Positions 37,275 through 47,778 of a stretch of 58,655 nucleotides of DNA are shown here, one piece after another. Under the pieces are notes generated by a model that searched no databases, had not been told where the DNA came from, and saw only the letters and a list, made by a program, of their open reading frames with translations. A program made the position numbers and the translations under genes. How positions within the stretch are numbered: position 1 is the first letter of the stretch; each line of letters opens with the position of its first letter. Origin of the DNA: Chromatiales bacterium. GTDB lineage: Bacteria; Pseudomonadota; Gammaproteobacteria; Thiohalospirales; Thiohalospiraceae. The stretch spans positions 1-58,655 of the forward strand of contig JALSHD010000125.1 in assembly GCA_026982395.1 (NCBI GenBank). Reading direction: 5' to 3'.

Positions 37275-37280
37275 TATAAT
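37275..37280 (+). promoter_or_regulatory. -10 box of the tRNA-Leu promoter
   Basis: A perfect TATAAT lies 12 bases before the first base of tRNA-Leu. No good -35 box is visible at the standard distance, which is acceptable for a tRNA promoter with upstream elements. Confidence 0.55.
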
Positions 37281-37291
37281 GAAGGGCTAAA

Positions 37292-37377
<86 letters not shown>

Positions 37378-37404
37378 GAATTCAGTTGCTTACGAGGAAA
37401 GAGC

Positions 37405-38706
37405 ATGCAAGTATCCGTGGAAACCACCGGCACACTAGAGCGGCGCATGACCGTGGCCGTACCTGAAGAGCGCATTACCAGTGAGGTGAAAGAGCGTTTG
37501 AAATCCATGCGGCAGCGGGTGCGGATTGACGGCTTTCGTCCGGGAAAGGCTCCGCTGCCCATCGTGCAGCAGAGATATGGCAAGCAGGTGCGTGATGAAG
37601 TTATCGGGGAAGTAATGCAGTCTACCCTTTACGAGGCGTTGGCACAGGAAAAACTGAATCCGGCCGGAGCGCCGACGATCGATCCGGCCAATCTGGAACA
37701 GACGGATGGTTTACAGTATACCGCGGTATTTGAGGTTTATCCGGAGTTTGAGCTGGCGCCCTGTTCCGAAATAAAGATAGAGAAGCCGGTAACGGAAATC
37801 AGTCAGCAGGATATCGATGACACCATAGAGTCGATCCGCAAGCAGCGGATTCGCTGGGAAGAGAAGCAGGGCCCTGCTGCCGACGGTGACCAGATCGTTA
37901 TGGATTTTACCGGCACCATTGATGACGAACCTTTTGAGGGTGGCAAGGCGGAGGATTTCCAGCTGGTACTTGGAGCCGGCCGCATGATTGCTGGTTTCGA
38001 GGATGGTCTGAAAGAGGTTAAGGCTGGCGAAGAGCGGGTTGTGGATGTTGTTTTTCCTGAAAACTATCATGCCAGTGAGCTGGCGGGCAAGGCAGCCAGT
38101 TTCACCGTTAATATAAAGCGGGTTGAAGCGCCAGTGCTGCCGGAGGTGGATGATGAATTTGCCAGGCATTTGGGTATTCCCGGAGGAGTCGATGCCTTGC
38201 GTGAAGAGGTCAAGGCCAATATGCAGCGGGAGCTCAATCAGGCGTTGAAGTCACGTATCAAACAGCAGGTGATGGACAAGCTGCTGGAAGCCAACAAAAT
38301 AGAGCTGCCCAAAAGCCTGGTTGAACAGGAGGCGCGCGGACTGGCGACGCAAATGCAGCAGCAGATGATACAACAGGGTCTGGGTTCTGATAACAAGAGC
38401 GCGATGGAACCCTCCCTGTTTACCGAACAGGCAGAGCGGCGTGTTTCGCTGGGATTGATCGTGGCAAAAATTATCACGACCAATGAGCTCAAGGCGGAAC
38501 CGGATGATATCCGGGCTGCCGTCGAGGAGATAGCCCAGCCCTATGAGCAACCACAAGAGGTTATCGATTGGCACTATGCCGACAAAAAACGATTGGCCGA
38601 GATTGAGGCACTGGTGCTGGAAAACAACGTGGTTGACTGGGTTCTGGCGCATGCCGAGGTGGAAGAGAAACCTGTGGCGTTTGCCGAGTTGACCGCAAAA
38701 CAATAA
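37405..38706 (+). CDS. tig: Trigger factor
   Basis: Ribosome-bound chaperone and peptidyl-prolyl isomerase of 433 residues. GFRPGKAPLPIVQQRYG is the ribosome-docking signature near residue 45. DFTGTIDDEPFEGG and FPENYHASELAGKAA mark the FKBP-like domain, and helical arms fill the C-terminal half. The ATG at 37405 has GAGGAAAG upstream; an earlier in-frame start lies inside the tRNA and is rejected. It heads the tig-clpP-clpX-lon row. Confidence 0.97.
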   Translation: MQVSVETTGTLERRMTVAVPEERITSEVKERLKSMRQRVRIDGFRPGKAPLPIVQQRYGKQVRDEVIGEVMQSTLYEALAQEKLNPAGAPTIDPANLEQTDGLQYTAVFEVYPEFELAPCSEIKIEKPVTEISQQDIDDTIESIRKQRIRWEEKQGPAADGDQIVMDFTGTIDDEPFEGGKAEDFQLVLGAGRMIAGFEDGLKEVKAGEERVVDVVFPENYHASELAGKAASFTVNIKRVEAPVLPEVDDEFARHLGIPGGVDALREEVKANMQRELNQALKSRIKQQVMDKLLEANKIELPKSLVEQEARGLATQMQQQMIQQGLGSDNKSAMEPSLFTEQAERRVSLGLIVAKIITTNELKAEPDDIRAAVEEIAQPYEQPQEVIDWHYADKKRLAEIEALVLENNVVDWVLAHAEVEEKPVAFAELTAKQ

Positions 38707-38859
38707 CAAACACGGCGGTTGTGTGCACAGTGTTTCCGCCAGCCCATCAGGCTTCTGTCCCCGGAGTCTGTGCTTTGGCGCGGGAAATTCTGTCTGTAGT
38801 TTTTTGTCAAGAAACAGCGGATATGACCGATTACCTAAATAACAATACAGGAGAGATCA

Positions 38860-39477
38860 TTGGAAATATTTAACACCGGACTGGTTCCTATGGTGGTGGA
38901 GCAATCGGCGCGCGGTGAGCGAGCCTACGATATCTACTCCAGACTGCTCAAGGAGCGCGTTATTTTTCTGATCGGGCCCGTTGAAGATTACATGGCAAAC
39001 CTGGTGGTTGCCCAGCTGCTGTTTCTGGAATCGGAAAATCCGGACAAGGATATTCATCTGTATATCAACTCGCCGGGAGGCGCGGTTACCGCCGGAATGG
39101 CCATCTACGACACTATGCAGTTTATTAAGCCTGATGTGAGCACCATGTGTATTGGTCAGGCGGCCAGCATGGGAGCCTTGCTGCTGGCTGGTGGAGCGGT
39201 TGGCAAGCGCTATTGCCTGCCTCATTCACGCATGATGATCCATCAGCCACTGGGGGGATTTCAGGGGCAGGCTACAGATATCGAGATCCATGCCAATGAA
39301 ATTCTGAAGGTGAGGGAACGTTTGAACAGCGTTATCGCTACTCATACTGGCAAACCGATAGATCAGGTTCGCCAGGATACCGACCGCGATTTCTTCATGG
39401 ATGGTGAAGAAGCAGTAAAGTATGGTTTGATCGACAGTGTTTTGTCTGAACGCCACGCTTCTGTTGAGAAAAAGTAA
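38860..39477 (+). CDS. clpP: ATP-dependent Clp protease proteolytic subunit
   Basis: A 205-residue serine protease forming the ClpP tetradecamer with ClpX. The catalytic triad is Ser103 (QAASMGA), His128 (MIHQPLGG) and Asp177. I place the start at a TTG (38860) because AGGAGAG sits just upstream and no ATG precedes the conserved LVPMVVEQ; the next ATG at 38890 would remove the N-terminal axial-loop residues. Confidence 0.96.
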   Translation: MEIFNTGLVPMVVEQSARGERAYDIYSRLLKERVIFLIGPVEDYMANLVVAQLLFLESENPDKDIHLYINSPGGAVTAGMAIYDTMQFIKPDVSTMCIGQAASMGALLLAGGAVGKRYCLPHSRMMIHQPLGGFQGQATDIEIHANEILKVRERLNSVIATHTGKPIDQVRQDTDRDFFMDGEEAVKYGLIDSVLSERHASVEKK

Positions 39478-39570
39478 ATAAATATCCAGATTTTGTGCTG
39501 GGGCTTGCAAAAAAGGGGAAATTTGGGCAGGGTTGAGCCATACGTTCTGCTGGATTGACGAGGTAGGTAA

Positions 39571-40839
39571 ATGAGTGACGAGAAACGTAACGGTAACAAG
39601 CTGCTTTATTGCTCTTTCTGTGGAAAGAGCCAACACGAAGTACGCAAGTTAATCGCCGGTCCATCGGTATTCATCTGCGATGAATGTGTGGATCTTTGCA
39701 ACGATATTATCCGCGAGGAGATTCAGGAGCAGGACGCCGAGGAGACTTCGGCCAAGTTGCCGACTCCGCATGAGATTAACCGGGTGCTGGACGAATACGT
39801 TATCGGTCAGCACGGAGCTAAAAAGACTCTGTCGGTGGCTGTATATAACCACTACAAGCGCCTTGAAGTTGGTCAGAACCGGGATGATGTCGAACTGGTC
39901 AAGAGCAATATACTGCTTATCGGTCCTACCGGAAGCGGCAAGACACTGTTGGCCGAGACGCTGGCGCGGTTGCTCAAGGTTCCATTTACCATTGCGGATG
40001 CCACCACACTTACCGAAGCGGGCTACGTGGGCGAAGATGTCGAGAATATCATCCAGAAGCTGTTGCAGAAGTGTGACTATGATGTGGAAAAGGCCCAGAC
40101 CGGCATAGTCTACATCGATGAGATCGACAAGATCTCCCGCAAGTCCGAAAACCCCTCCATTACCCGGGATGTTTCAGGCGAAGGTGTGCAGCAGGCACTG
40201 TTAAAGCTGATCGAGGGTACTATCGCTTCCGTGCCACCACAGGGTGGCCGCAAACATCCGCAGCAGGAGTTTTTGCAGGTGAATACCGCCAACATTCTGT
40301 TTATTTGCGGCGGTGCCTTTGCCGGGATGGATCGCATTATCCGCGATCGCACCGAGAAGGGCGGCATCGGGTTCGCGGCCGAGATCAAGGCAGCCGATGA
40401 CAAAAAGGCATTTGGTGAACTGATAAGCGGTATTGAGCCGGAAGATCTGGTCAAATATGGCCTGATTCCCGAGTTCGTGGGGCGGCTGCCGGTGCTGGCT
40501 ACCCTGGAGGAGCTGGATGAGGAGGCGTTGGTACGTATTCTGACAGAGCCAAAAAATGCTATTGCCAAGCAGTTTACCAAACTGTTCGAGATGGAAGGAG
40601 TGGAGCTGGAGTTCCGCCCTGAAGCCCTGCATACTGTGGCTCGCAGGGCAATGGAGCGCAAGACAGGTGCGCGGGGACTCCGCTCTATCATCGAACAGGC
40701 GCTGCTGGATATCATGTACGATCTCCCCTCCATGGAAAACGTATCGAAAGTTATTGTCGATGAGGGGGTAATAACGGGTGATTCCGAGCCGATGTTACTC
40801 TATGAAGGCTCCGAGAAGCAGGCTGCATCGGATCAATAG
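39571..40839 (+). CDS. clpX: ATP-dependent Clp protease ATP-binding subunit ClpX
   Basis: A 422-residue AAA+ unfoldase feeding ClpP. The zinc finger uses Cys14, Cys17, Cys36 and Cys39. Walker A (GPTGSGKT), GYVGED pore loop, Walker B (VYIDEIDK) and the GFAAE/ RGLR sensor segments are complete. The distance from clpP is 93 bases. Confidence 0.98.
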   Translation: MSDEKRNGNKLLYCSFCGKSQHEVRKLIAGPSVFICDECVDLCNDIIREEIQEQDAEETSAKLPTPHEINRVLDEYVIGQHGAKKTLSVAVYNHYKRLEVGQNRDDVELVKSNILLIGPTGSGKTLLAETLARLLKVPFTIADATTLTEAGYVGEDVENIIQKLLQKCDYDVEKAQTGIVYIDEIDKISRKSENPSITRDVSGEGVQQALLKLIEGTIASVPPQGGRKHPQQEFLQVNTANILFICGGAFAGMDRIIRDRTEKGGIGFAAEIKAADDKKAFGELISGIEPEDLVKYGLIPEFVGRLPVLATLEELDEEALVRILTEPKNAIAKQFTKLFEMEGVELEFRPEALHTVARRAMERKTGARGLRSIIEQALLDIMYDLPSMENVSKVIVDEGVITGDSEPMLLYEGSEKQAASDQ

Positions 40840-40891
40840 CAGCCTGCTTTATCCCGGGAGGAGGAAACCGGATCAGTTTTTTGTTACCGCT

Positions 40892-40920
40892 CTTGAAATC
40901 CGGTTGGATCGATCCTATCT
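40892..40920 (+). promoter_or_regulatory. Candidate sigma-32 promoter for lon
   Basis: CTTGAAA (40892-40898), a 15-base gap and CCTATCT (40914-40920) match the heat-shock consensus (CTTGAAA / CCCCATNT). It lies 58 bases before the lon start, in the only sizeable gap of the clpX-lon pair. Lon is heat-shock controlled in E. coli, so this is plausible. Confidence 0.5.
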
Positions 40921-40977
40921 CATAGGAACCGAAAGCAGTTTCCTGGGCGCCGCCCGGAATCAATACAGGAAAACTCC

Positions 40978-43416
40978 ATGGTAGAGCACCCAGATCAAGT
41001 ATCCGAAGTTATAGACGAGCCAATCCAGGTGGCGCCACTGTTGCCGTTGCGCGATGTCGTTGTTTATCCCCATATGGTTATCCCTCTGTTTGTAGGAAGA
41101 GAAAAATCCATCAGGGCATTGGAAAAGGCAATGGAAAGCAACAAGCAGATTCTGCTAGCGGCCCAAACCAATGCCTCCACCGATGAACCCGGTTTGGATG
41201 ATATTCATCGGGTTGCCACCTTGGCCAATATCCTGCAACTACTGAAACTGCCGGACGGAACCGTCAAGGTGCTGGTTGAAGGCGGTCAACGGGCCCGCGT
41301 GGTGAATTTTCTCGGTAGTGACGACTTTTTTCAGGCGCAATTTACCGTTCTCGTTCCAGAACAGATTGATGAGCGTGAATCCGAGGTGATGATACGTTCT
41401 GTAATCACCCAGTTCGAGCAGTATGTAAAGCTGAATAACAAAATTCCTCCCGAGATTCTCTCCTCCCTGTCTGGTATTGATGACCCCAGCCGGCTGGCGG
41501 ATACCGTTGCGGCACATATGGCACTCAAGATTGAGGAGAAGCAGAAAATCCTGGAGTTCAACAAGGTAAGCGAACGCCTTGAATATCTGATGGGGCTGCT
41601 GGAATCCGAAATCGATCTGCTGCAGGTTGAAAAACGGATCCGTCACCGGGTCAAGCGGCAGATGGAGAAGAGCCAGCGGGAGTACTACCTGAATGAACAG
41701 ATGAAGGCAATTCAGAAAGAGCTTGGTGAAATGGAGGAGGTTCCCAATGAGATGGAGGAGCTCGCCAAGCGTATTGAACAGGCTGGTATGCCGCAAGAGG
41801 CCAAAGAGAAGGCGGAAGCGGAACTCGGCAAGTTAAAGATGATGTCTCCCATGTCGGCGGAAGCCTCTGTGGTGAGGAACTATATCGAGACATTGACCAG
41901 TGTCCCCTGGAAAAAACGTACCAGGATTCATCGTAATCTGCTCAAGGCCAGTGAAATACTGGAAGCGGATCACTACGGGCTGGAGAAGGTCAAGGAGCGT
42001 ATTCTGGAGTATCTGGCAGTGCAACAACGGGTCAGAAAGCTGAAAGGCCCGATTCTCTGCCTTGTCGGGCCGCCGGGCGTGGGCAAGACCTCGCTTGCAC
42101 GCTCTATTGCCAGAGCAACAAACCGCAAATTTGTCCGCATGTCGCTGGGTGGCGTACGGGATGAGGCAGAGATTCGGGGGCATCGCCGTACCTATATCGG
42201 CTCCATGCCGGGCAAAGTGATTCAGAATCTGATCAAGGTTGGAACCCGTAATCCTCTTTTTCTGCTGGACGAGATTGACAAGATGGCTGCGGATTTTCGT
42301 GGTGATCCGGCAGCAGCGTTGCTGGAAGTTCTTGATCCGGAGCAGAACAATACTTTCAGTGACCACTATCTGGAGGTCGATTACGATCTTTCTGATGTCA
42401 TGTTTATTGCCACCTCCAACAGCATGAATATTCCAGGTCCATTACTGGATCGGATGGAAGTTATCCGTATTCCCGGTTATACCGAAGATGAAAAACTCAA
42501 TATTGCCATACGCTATTTGGTTCCCAAGCAGTTGAAGGCAAATGGCTTGAAGGAAAACGAGATTACCATTACAGAGCCAGCCCTGTGTGACATTATTCGT
42601 TACTATACTCGCGAGGCGGGAGTGCGCGGCCTGGAAAGAGAGATAGCCAAAATCTGCCGCAAGGTAGTTAAGGAAATTCTGCTTGGCAAGGCTGCCCGGA
42701 GCAGGAAAATCACAATTAACGGTCGTAATCTGGACAAGTATCTGGGAGTACGGCGATTCCGCTTTGGCCGGGCCGAAGAGCTGGATCAGGTTGGTCAGGT
42801 GACCGGCTTGGCATGGACCGAGGTAGGTGGTGATCTGCTTACCATTGAGACAGCGGTTGTTCCCGGCAAGGGGAAACACCAGGTAACCGGCCAGCTTGGT
42901 GATGTGATGAAGGAGTCGATTACCGCTGCAATGAGTGTTGTTCGGGCCCGATCCCGGATGCTGGGCATCGATTCCGATTTCTATGAAAAACACGATATCC
43001 ATATCCACGTCCCTGAAGGGGCGATTCCCAAGGATGGCCCAAGCGCCGGTATCGGAATGTGTACTGCACTGGTTTCGGCATTAACCGGCATTCCGGTCAG
43101 GGCCGATGTGGCCATGACTGGTGAAATTACGTTGCGAGGAGAAGTGCTGGCGATTGGAGGTCTGAAAGAAAAGCTTTTGGCAGCTCTTCGTGGCGGGATC
43201 AAGATTGTCATAATTCCGGAAGAGAATCGCAAGGACTTGGCGGAGATTCCAAAAAATGTTCTGGAAGAACTTGATATCCGGCCGGTGCGCTGGATTGATG
43301 AAGTGCTGGCAATTGCCTTGCAGCATATGCCGGAACCATTGCCGGAAGATGCCGACGTTCTGGAGAAAGACAAGCCCAAAAAAGCCAGAAAGCGCACTGT
43401 CTTGCGTCCACACTGA
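40978..43416 (+). CDS. lon: ATP-dependent protease Lon
   Basis: An 812-residue AAA+ serine protease. The N-terminal LON substrate domain ([22 protein letters not shown]) is followed by a coiled coil, Walker A (GPPGVGKTS), Walker B (FLLDEIDKM) and the protease domain with KDGPSAG and the catalytic Ser/Lys pair. The C-terminal tail is Lys-rich. Distance to hupB is 163 bases. Confidence 0.98.
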   Translation: MVEHPDQVSEVIDEPIQVAPLLPLRDVVVYPHMVIPLFVGREKSIRALEKAMESNKQILLAAQTNASTDEPGLDDIHRVATLANILQLLKLPDGTVKVLVEGGQRARVVNFLGSDDFFQAQFTVLVPEQIDERESEVMIRSVITQFEQYVKLNNKIPPEILSSLSGIDDPSRLADTVAAHMALKIEEKQKILEFNKVSERLEYLMGLLESEIDLLQVEKRIRHRVKRQMEKSQREYYLNEQMKAIQKELGEMEEVPNEMEELAKRIEQAGMPQEAKEKAEAELGKLKMMSPMSAEASVVRNYIETLTSVPWKKRTRIHRNLLKASEILEADHYGLEKVKERILEYLAVQQRVRKLKGPILCLVGPPGVGKTSLARSIARATNRKFVRMSLGGVRDEAEIRGHRRTYIGSMPGKVIQNLIKVGTRNPLFLLDEIDKMAADFRGDPAAALLEVLDPEQNNTFSDHYLEVDYDLSDVMFIATSNSMNIPGPLLDRMEVIRIPGYTEDEKLNIAIRYLVPKQLKANGLKENEITITEPALCDIIRYYTREAGVRGLEREIAKICRKVVKEILLGKAARSRKITINGRNLDKYLGVRRFRFGRAEELDQVGQVTGLAWTEVGGDLLTIETAVVPGKGKHQVTGQLGDVMKESITAAMSVVRARSRMLGIDSDFYEKHDIHIHVPEGAIPKDGPSAGIGMCTALVSALTGIPVRADVAMTGEITLRGEVLAIGGLKEKLLAALRGGIKIVIIPEENRKDLAEIPKNVLEELDIRPVRWIDEVLAIALQHMPEPLPEDADVLEKDKPKKARKRTVLRPH

Positions 43417-43480
43417 TTGGCTTCCGGATAGAAAATCATGATATTATTGGCTTTTTTGCAAACGAGCAACAGATTCCAGC

Positions 43481-43510
43481 TTGACAGCAGGTTAAGCCGA
43501 TTGGTATAAA
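43481..43510 (+). promoter_or_regulatory. Sigma-70 promoter of hupB
   Basis: TTGACA (43481-43486) and TATAAA (43505-43510) are separated by 18 bases. They lie about 70 bases upstream of the GTG start of hupB, giving that gene independent expression from lon. Confidence 0.65.
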
Positions 43511-43579
43511 GTCCGTTTGCGGAATATGCCGTAGCGGAAAAGCGGCAGATGTTTTTTTGCCTTTAAGGAGAGGAAAGTA

Positions 43580-43852
43580 GTGAATAAATCGGAACTGATT
43601 GATGCAATTGCGGAAGGAGCAGATATTTCCAAGGCTGCGGCTGGTCGCGCACTGGATGCTACGCTGGAGGCTGTTACCGGCGCCCTGAAAAAAGGTGATC
43701 AGGTGACTCTTATAGGTTTTGGTACCTTTTTGGTGCGCGAGCGCGCTTCCCGTGTTGGGCGCAACCCGCGTACCGGCGAGGCAATGACCATTGCTGCCGC
43801 CAAAATCCCCTCGTTCAAGGCTGGTAAAGCGCTCAAGGATGCAGTAAACTAG
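43580..43852 (+). CDS. hupB: DNA-binding protein HU-beta
   Basis: A 90-residue nucleoid protein. [47 protein letters not shown] and [16 protein letters not shown] are the family signature. It starts at GTG with AAGGAGAGG upstream. It lies between lon and ppiD as in E. coli, with two tRNA genes inserted after it. Confidence 0.97.
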   Translation: MNKSELIDAIAEGADISKAAAGRALDATLEAVTGALKKGDQVTLIGFGTFLVRERASRVGRNPRTGEAMTIAAAKIPSFKAGKALKDAVN

Positions 43853-43868
43853 CCGGCTTTCAGAGCAT

Positions 43869-43944
43869 GGGTGCTTAGCTCAGCTGGGAGAGCGTCGCCC
43901 TTACAAGGCGAATGTCGGGGGTTCGATCCCCTCAGCACCCACCA
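43869..43944 (+). tRNA. tRNA-Val(TAC)
   Basis: A 76-base tRNA with encoded CCA. GGGTGCT pairs with AGCACCC; the anticodon loop CTTACAA gives TAC. It sits 16 bases after hupB, in a small tRNA pair. Confidence 0.97.
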
Positions 43945-43950
43945 AAGTTT

Positions 43951-44027
43951 GGAGTGGTAGTTCAGTTGGTTAGAATACCGGCCTGTCACGCCGGGGGTCG
44001 CGGGTTCGAGTCCCGTCCACTCCGCCA
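43951..44027 (+). tRNA. tRNA-Asp(GTC)
   Basis: A 77-base tRNA with encoded CCA. GGAGTGG pairs with CCACTCC; the loop CTGTCAC gives GTC. It is six bases after tRNA-Val and is followed by a clear terminator. Confidence 0.97.
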
Positions 44028-44052
44028 TATAGTTAGTCAGGAAATGTGGAAG

Positions 44053-44078
44053 GGCGTGCCGGCAGGTACGCCTTTTTT
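44053..44078 (+). terminator. Rho-independent terminator after tRNA-Asp
   Basis: GGCGTGCC pairs with GGTACGCC (one G-T pair) around GGCA and is followed by TTTTTT. It ends the hupB-tRNA transcript before ppiD. Confidence 0.8.
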
Positions 44079-44279
44079 GTTTGTACCATGAAATTAATTT
44101 TCCATTCAGGTGTTTTGTGCATGCCCCGAGTCGGGTTTTGCGGCTATTTTGGTCGAAAGCTTCATATCTCATGATATTGCTATATAGCTGCGGACATGGG
44201 ATAAAATAGCAGTCGTTAATTCAGCGGATTAAAGTTATCTGCTGCAGGTGTAATTTCTTAGTCAAGGTGTATTTTCAAC

Positions 44280-46187
44280 ATGCTACAGAGCATCCGTAAT
44301 CGTTCCCAAGGCTGGTTTGCCTGGACCATCGTCATATTAATCACCATCCCTTTTGCTCTCTGGGGAATTCAGGAATATGTCGGTGGTGGGCGTGAGTCCG
44401 CAGCTGCGACTGTAAACGGAGTGGAGATTCCCCAGCGCGAAGTACAGCGCATGGTACAGATGCAGCGGCAACGCCTGTTGGCTGCGCTGGGAGAGAATGC
44501 GGATCCTGCGCTGCTGGATCAGCTACGTTTGCGGGATGTGGCATTGGAAGGGCTGATTGAAAATGAGGCTCTGTATCAGACCGCGGAGTCAGCCGGATTC
44601 CGGGTCAGCGATGTTCAGCTGGTATCACGTATCCACTCTATTTCAGCCTTTCAGGAAGATGGTGTTTTCTCACCGGCGCTTTATGAGCAGACACTCCGTA
44701 ACCAGGGAATGCTGCCGGGTGGTTTCGAACCAATGTTGCGCCGTGATCTTTTGATCGAGCAGTTGCAGCTTGGGATCGAAGGTAGTGCTTTTGTTACAGA
44801 TCTGGAACTGAATGAGCTGCTAAGGCTGGGGCAACAGCGCCGGGATATTGGTTATCTCATCGTTCCGTCAAAAGAGCATGAAGAGAGTATAACTGTAACG
44901 GAGGAGGAGATTGCCGCTTACTATGAGCAAAACTCCCGGGCTTATGTTTTGCCGGAGCAGGTGAGTGTTGAATATCTGGAGCTCAGTGTTGACGAACTGG
45001 CGTCTGGAATAAAGGTTGATGAGGATGAGTTGCGCAGCTATTACGATGAGCATAGCAACAGCTACAGCAAGCCTGAGCAGCGCCGGGCGAGTCACATCCT
45101 TATCCTGGTTGATGCAGATGCCGATGATGCTGCAGTAGCAGAGGCTCGGAGCAAGGCTGAGGAACTGGTTAAGCGCATTCGCGCCGGGGAATCGTTTGCC
45201 GATTTGGCTAGAGAGTACTCTGGAGATTCCGGCTCTGCCAGAGAGGGGGGGGATCTTGGGCTGTTTGGCAAGGGAATTATGGAACCAGCATTTGAGGCGG
45301 CAGCTTTTGCCTTGGCTCAGGGGGAGATAAGCGATCCTGTGCGTACTGATTTTGGTTTTCATATCATTACCGTTACCGAGATCAAGCCGGCTACTACCCC
45401 GGGTTATGAAGATGTTCGTGACCAGGTAGCTGCCGAGTATCGCCGTCAACAGGCCGAGAAGCAGTATTATGAGGCTACCGAGCAGTTGGCCAATCTGAGC
45501 TACGAGCACCCGGACAGCCTGGAGCCGGCAGCAGAGCAGCTGGGGATCACCATCAAGACAACCCCTCTTTTTGGCAAACAGGGGGGAGAAGGAGTTACTG
45601 GCGAACCAAAATTTATTGCCGCTGCATTCAGCCCGGAAGTGCTTGAGCAGGGATACAATAGTGAGCCGATCGAACTCAGCCCTGTTCACATGGTAGTGGT
45701 GCGCAAGAAAGAGTATGTACCGGAAAAACTGCAGCCACTTGCGGAAGTAAAAGAGAAAATTGCCGAACAGCTACGTAGAAAAAAAGCAAGTGATGCTGCT
45801 TATGCCGAAGCCGAAAAAATAGTGCAGCGGGCGGGAGCCGGCGAGGATATCGAGACGCTGGCGGCAGAGCACAAGCTGAAATGGGAGCGCATCAACTCTC
45901 TTTCGCGTAGCGAGCAACAGGTAAAACCAGGTATTGTACGCCAAGCGTTCCGGATGGCGCGTCCCAACGAAGGCAAGCCGCGCTATATGGCACAGCGTAT
46001 CGATGGAGACGCCGTGGTGATTGGTCTGTTTGCCGTGTGGGATGGTGATCCGGAAAGTGTTGACAAGAAAGAGGTCGAAAGCGAGAAACGGTCACTGGTT
46101 GTCAATTCGGGTCGGGCTGACTATGCGGATCTTGTTAAGACAGTGAAGGCTGGAGCGGATGTCAGTCGTTTGGAAGAAACCCCGTGA
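44280..46187 (+). CDS. ppiD: Periplasmic folding chaperone PpiD
   Basis: A 635-residue inner-membrane anchored chaperone. One transmembrane helix at about residues 13-30 (GWFAWTIVILITIPFALWG) is followed by a SurA-like N-domain, and a parvulin-type domain at about residues 260-365 (SHILILVD, GDLGLFGKG, FGFHIITV). It helps outer-membrane protein folding at the translocon. The length matches family members and the position after hupB is conserved. Confidence 0.95.
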   Translation: MLQSIRNRSQGWFAWTIVILITIPFALWGIQEYVGGGRESAAATVNGVEIPQREVQRMVQMQRQRLLAALGENADPALLDQLRLRDVALEGLIENEALYQTAESAGFRVSDVQLVSRIHSISAFQEDGVFSPALYEQTLRNQGMLPGGFEPMLRRDLLIEQLQLGIEGSAFVTDLELNELLRLGQQRRDIGYLIVPSKEHEESITVTEEEIAAYYEQNSRAYVLPEQVSVEYLELSVDELASGIKVDEDELRSYYDEHSNSYSKPEQRRASHILILVDADADDAAVAEARSKAEELVKRIRAGESFADLAREYSGDSGSAREGGDLGLFGKGIMEPAFEAAAFALAQGEISDPVRTDFGFHIITVTEIKPATTPGYEDVRDQVAAEYRRQQAEKQYYEATEQLANLSYEHPDSLEPAAEQLGITIKTTPLFGKQGGEGVTGEPKFIAAAFSPEVLEQGYNSEPIELSPVHMVVVRKKEYVPEKLQPLAEVKEKIAEQLRRKKASDAAYAEAEKIVQRAGAGEDIETLAAEHKLKWERINSLSRSEQQVKPGIVRQAFRMARPNEGKPRYMAQRIDGDAVVIGLFAVWDGDPESVDKKEVESEKRSLVVNSGRADYADLVKTVKAGADVSRLEETP

Positions 46188-46570
46188 CATTGTATTTCTT
46201 TCCTCTGGTAAAGGATGAACGAAGTTCATTGTGAGCGGTTCTTTGTCCCGGATGCTGATATTGCAACCGGTATCCTGTATAAAAGGAAAGTAATAAAATT
46301 GTGTTGCTGGTTTGTCGTATGGCCAGGGGCGGTGTAAATTCTACGTTAAACCGATTCGGTTCTTGCTTTGGAGCAGTGAAGATCCTGTGTCGGCTGTTGT
46401 CAGCGGGTAAAAAACCCTTCTAATGGTCATTTGCCCTTGACCGTTCCCGCACCTCCATGTACTACATGGCATTTGAACTTCCTGTTCGGTATAAACGCAC
46501 ATTTTTCGCTTTGAACTGGCCCGTTTCAGAAGCAGTTACACGACATATTCATTACCTGCTGAGTAGTTAC
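46188..46570. other. Intergenic region between ppiD and the cytochrome b561 gene
   Basis: No convincing gene. A weak hairpin TGAAC-GAA-GTTCA at 46216-46228 has no T-run. An open frame begins at 46457, but its first 38 codons lack the family sequence and I read them as leader. I could not place a promoter with confidence. Confidence 0.4.
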
Positions 46571-47143
46571 ATGATAGCAATCAAAAGCGAGCCGGATCGA
46601 TACGGTGTTCCGGCACTGATACTACACTGGTTAATGGCGCTGCTTGTGGCGGCCCTGTTTCCGCTGGGGCTGTATATGACCAGCCTGGACTATTACCATC
46701 CCTGGTATCAACTGGGTCCGTGGTGGCACAAAAGTTTTGGTTTGCTGGTTTTGGTGCTGTTGGTTATTCGCATGGTCTGGCGGGGAATAAACATGAACCC
46801 TCGCCCCCTCTCGGCCCATCGGCCCTGGGAGGTATCTCTCTCACTCTTTGTGCATCGGCTGTTTTATCTGTTACTGTTCTTTACCTGTATCAGTGGCTAC
46901 CTGATCTCCACTGCGGATGGCCGCAGTATCGAGTTTTTTACCTGGTTTGAGGTGCCGGCGCTGATTAGTGGTATCGAGCGGCAGGAGGATGTGGCAGGTG
47001 ACGTTCATTTTGTGCTGGCGGTCTCAATCATCATGTTAACGGCACTGCATATTGCGGGTGCACTCAAGCACCATTTTATCGACAGGGATGAAACGCTGAA
47101 GCGCATATTCGGCCTTGTCGCCAAGGAAAAAAGGAGAGTCTGA
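46571..47143 (+). CDS. Cytochrome b561 family protein
   Basis: A 190-residue four-helix di-heme membrane protein, likely passing electrons between quinone and periplasmic partners. Histidines in ALILHWLMALLVA, WHKSFGLLVLVLL, FVHRLFYLLLFFTCISGYL and ALHIAGALKHHF fit the heme ligands. I chose the ATG at 46571 because the family's YGVPALILHW follows at once. It ends two bases before yceI, a pairing seen widely. Confidence 0.88.
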   Translation: MIAIKSEPDRYGVPALILHWLMALLVAALFPLGLYMTSLDYYHPWYQLGPWWHKSFGLLVLVLLVIRMVWRGINMNPRPLSAHRPWEVSLSLFVHRLFYLLLFFTCISGYLISTADGRSIEFFTWFEVPALISGIERQEDVAGDVHFVLAVSIIMLTALHIAGALKHHFIDRDETLKRIFGLVAKEKRRV

Positions 47144-47144
47144 A

Positions 47145-47726
47145 GTGAGTTATAAAAATTATCTGGGCACTATTGTTGCGGGAGTTGTTTTATCTGTTTC
47201 TGCGAACCTGCATGCTGATGAGTACCTTATTGACACCAAGGGTGCCCACGCCTTTATCCAGTTTAAAATTTCCCACCTTGGTTACAGCTGGTTGCTGGGC
47301 CGTTTTAACGAGTTCGGTGGCAGTTTCAGCTACGATGAAAAGAACCCCTCTGCATCGAAGGTTGTGGTTACCATCAATACAGCAAGTATCGACTCCAACC
47401 ATGCAGAGCGGGACAAACATCTGCGTGGTGAGGATTTTCTGGAGGTCAAAAAATATCCCGAGGCTAAATTTGTCAGCACATCGTATGAGGAAAAGGTAGA
47501 CGGGAAAGGGACCCTGAAAGGTGACTTTACCCTGCGTGGTGTTACCCGTCCCATCGTTATCGATGTCAGGCAGGTCGGTGCAGGCTCTGATCCATGGGGA
47601 GGATTCAGGCGTGGTTTTGAGGGAACCACCCGGATTGCGCTGAAAGACTACAATATAGATTATGATCTCGGACCCGCATCGAAAGAGCTGGAGCTGCAGC
47701 TGCATATTGAAGGAATCCGGCAGTAG
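47145..47726 (+). CDS. YceI family periplasmic protein
   Basis: A 193-residue exported lipocalin-like protein binding polyprenoid lipids in characterised members. A signal peptide ends after LHA; then IDTKGAHAFIQFKISHLGYSWLLGRF and LTLRGVTRPIVIDV-type strands follow. The start is GTG at 47145 with AAAGGAGAG upstream. It is probably co-transcribed with the cytochrome b561 gene. Confidence 0.9.
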   Translation: MSYKNYLGTIVAGVVLSVSANLHADEYLIDTKGAHAFIQFKISHLGYSWLLGRFNEFGGSFSYDEKNPSASKVVVTINTASIDSNHAERDKHLRGEDFLEVKKYPEAKFVSTSYEEKVDGKGTLKGDFTLRGVTRPIVIDVRQVGAGSDPWGGFRRGFEGTTRIALKDYNIDYDLGPASKELELQLHIEGIRQ

Positions 47727-47733
47727 TTTTCTG

Positions 47734-47763
47734 CAAAAAGAAGGGAGCCTGTGGCTCCCTTCT
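47734..47763. terminator. Bidirectional terminator between yceI and fabI
   Basis: GAAGGGAGCC (47740-47749) and GGCTCCCTTC (47753-47762) form a perfect 10-base stem with a 3-base loop. On the - strand a T-run follows (the A5 at 47735-47739), so it clearly ends fabI; it may also end yceI, though there is no good T-run on the + side. Confidence 0.82.
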
Positions 47764-47778
47764 CAGCGAGTTCAATCG

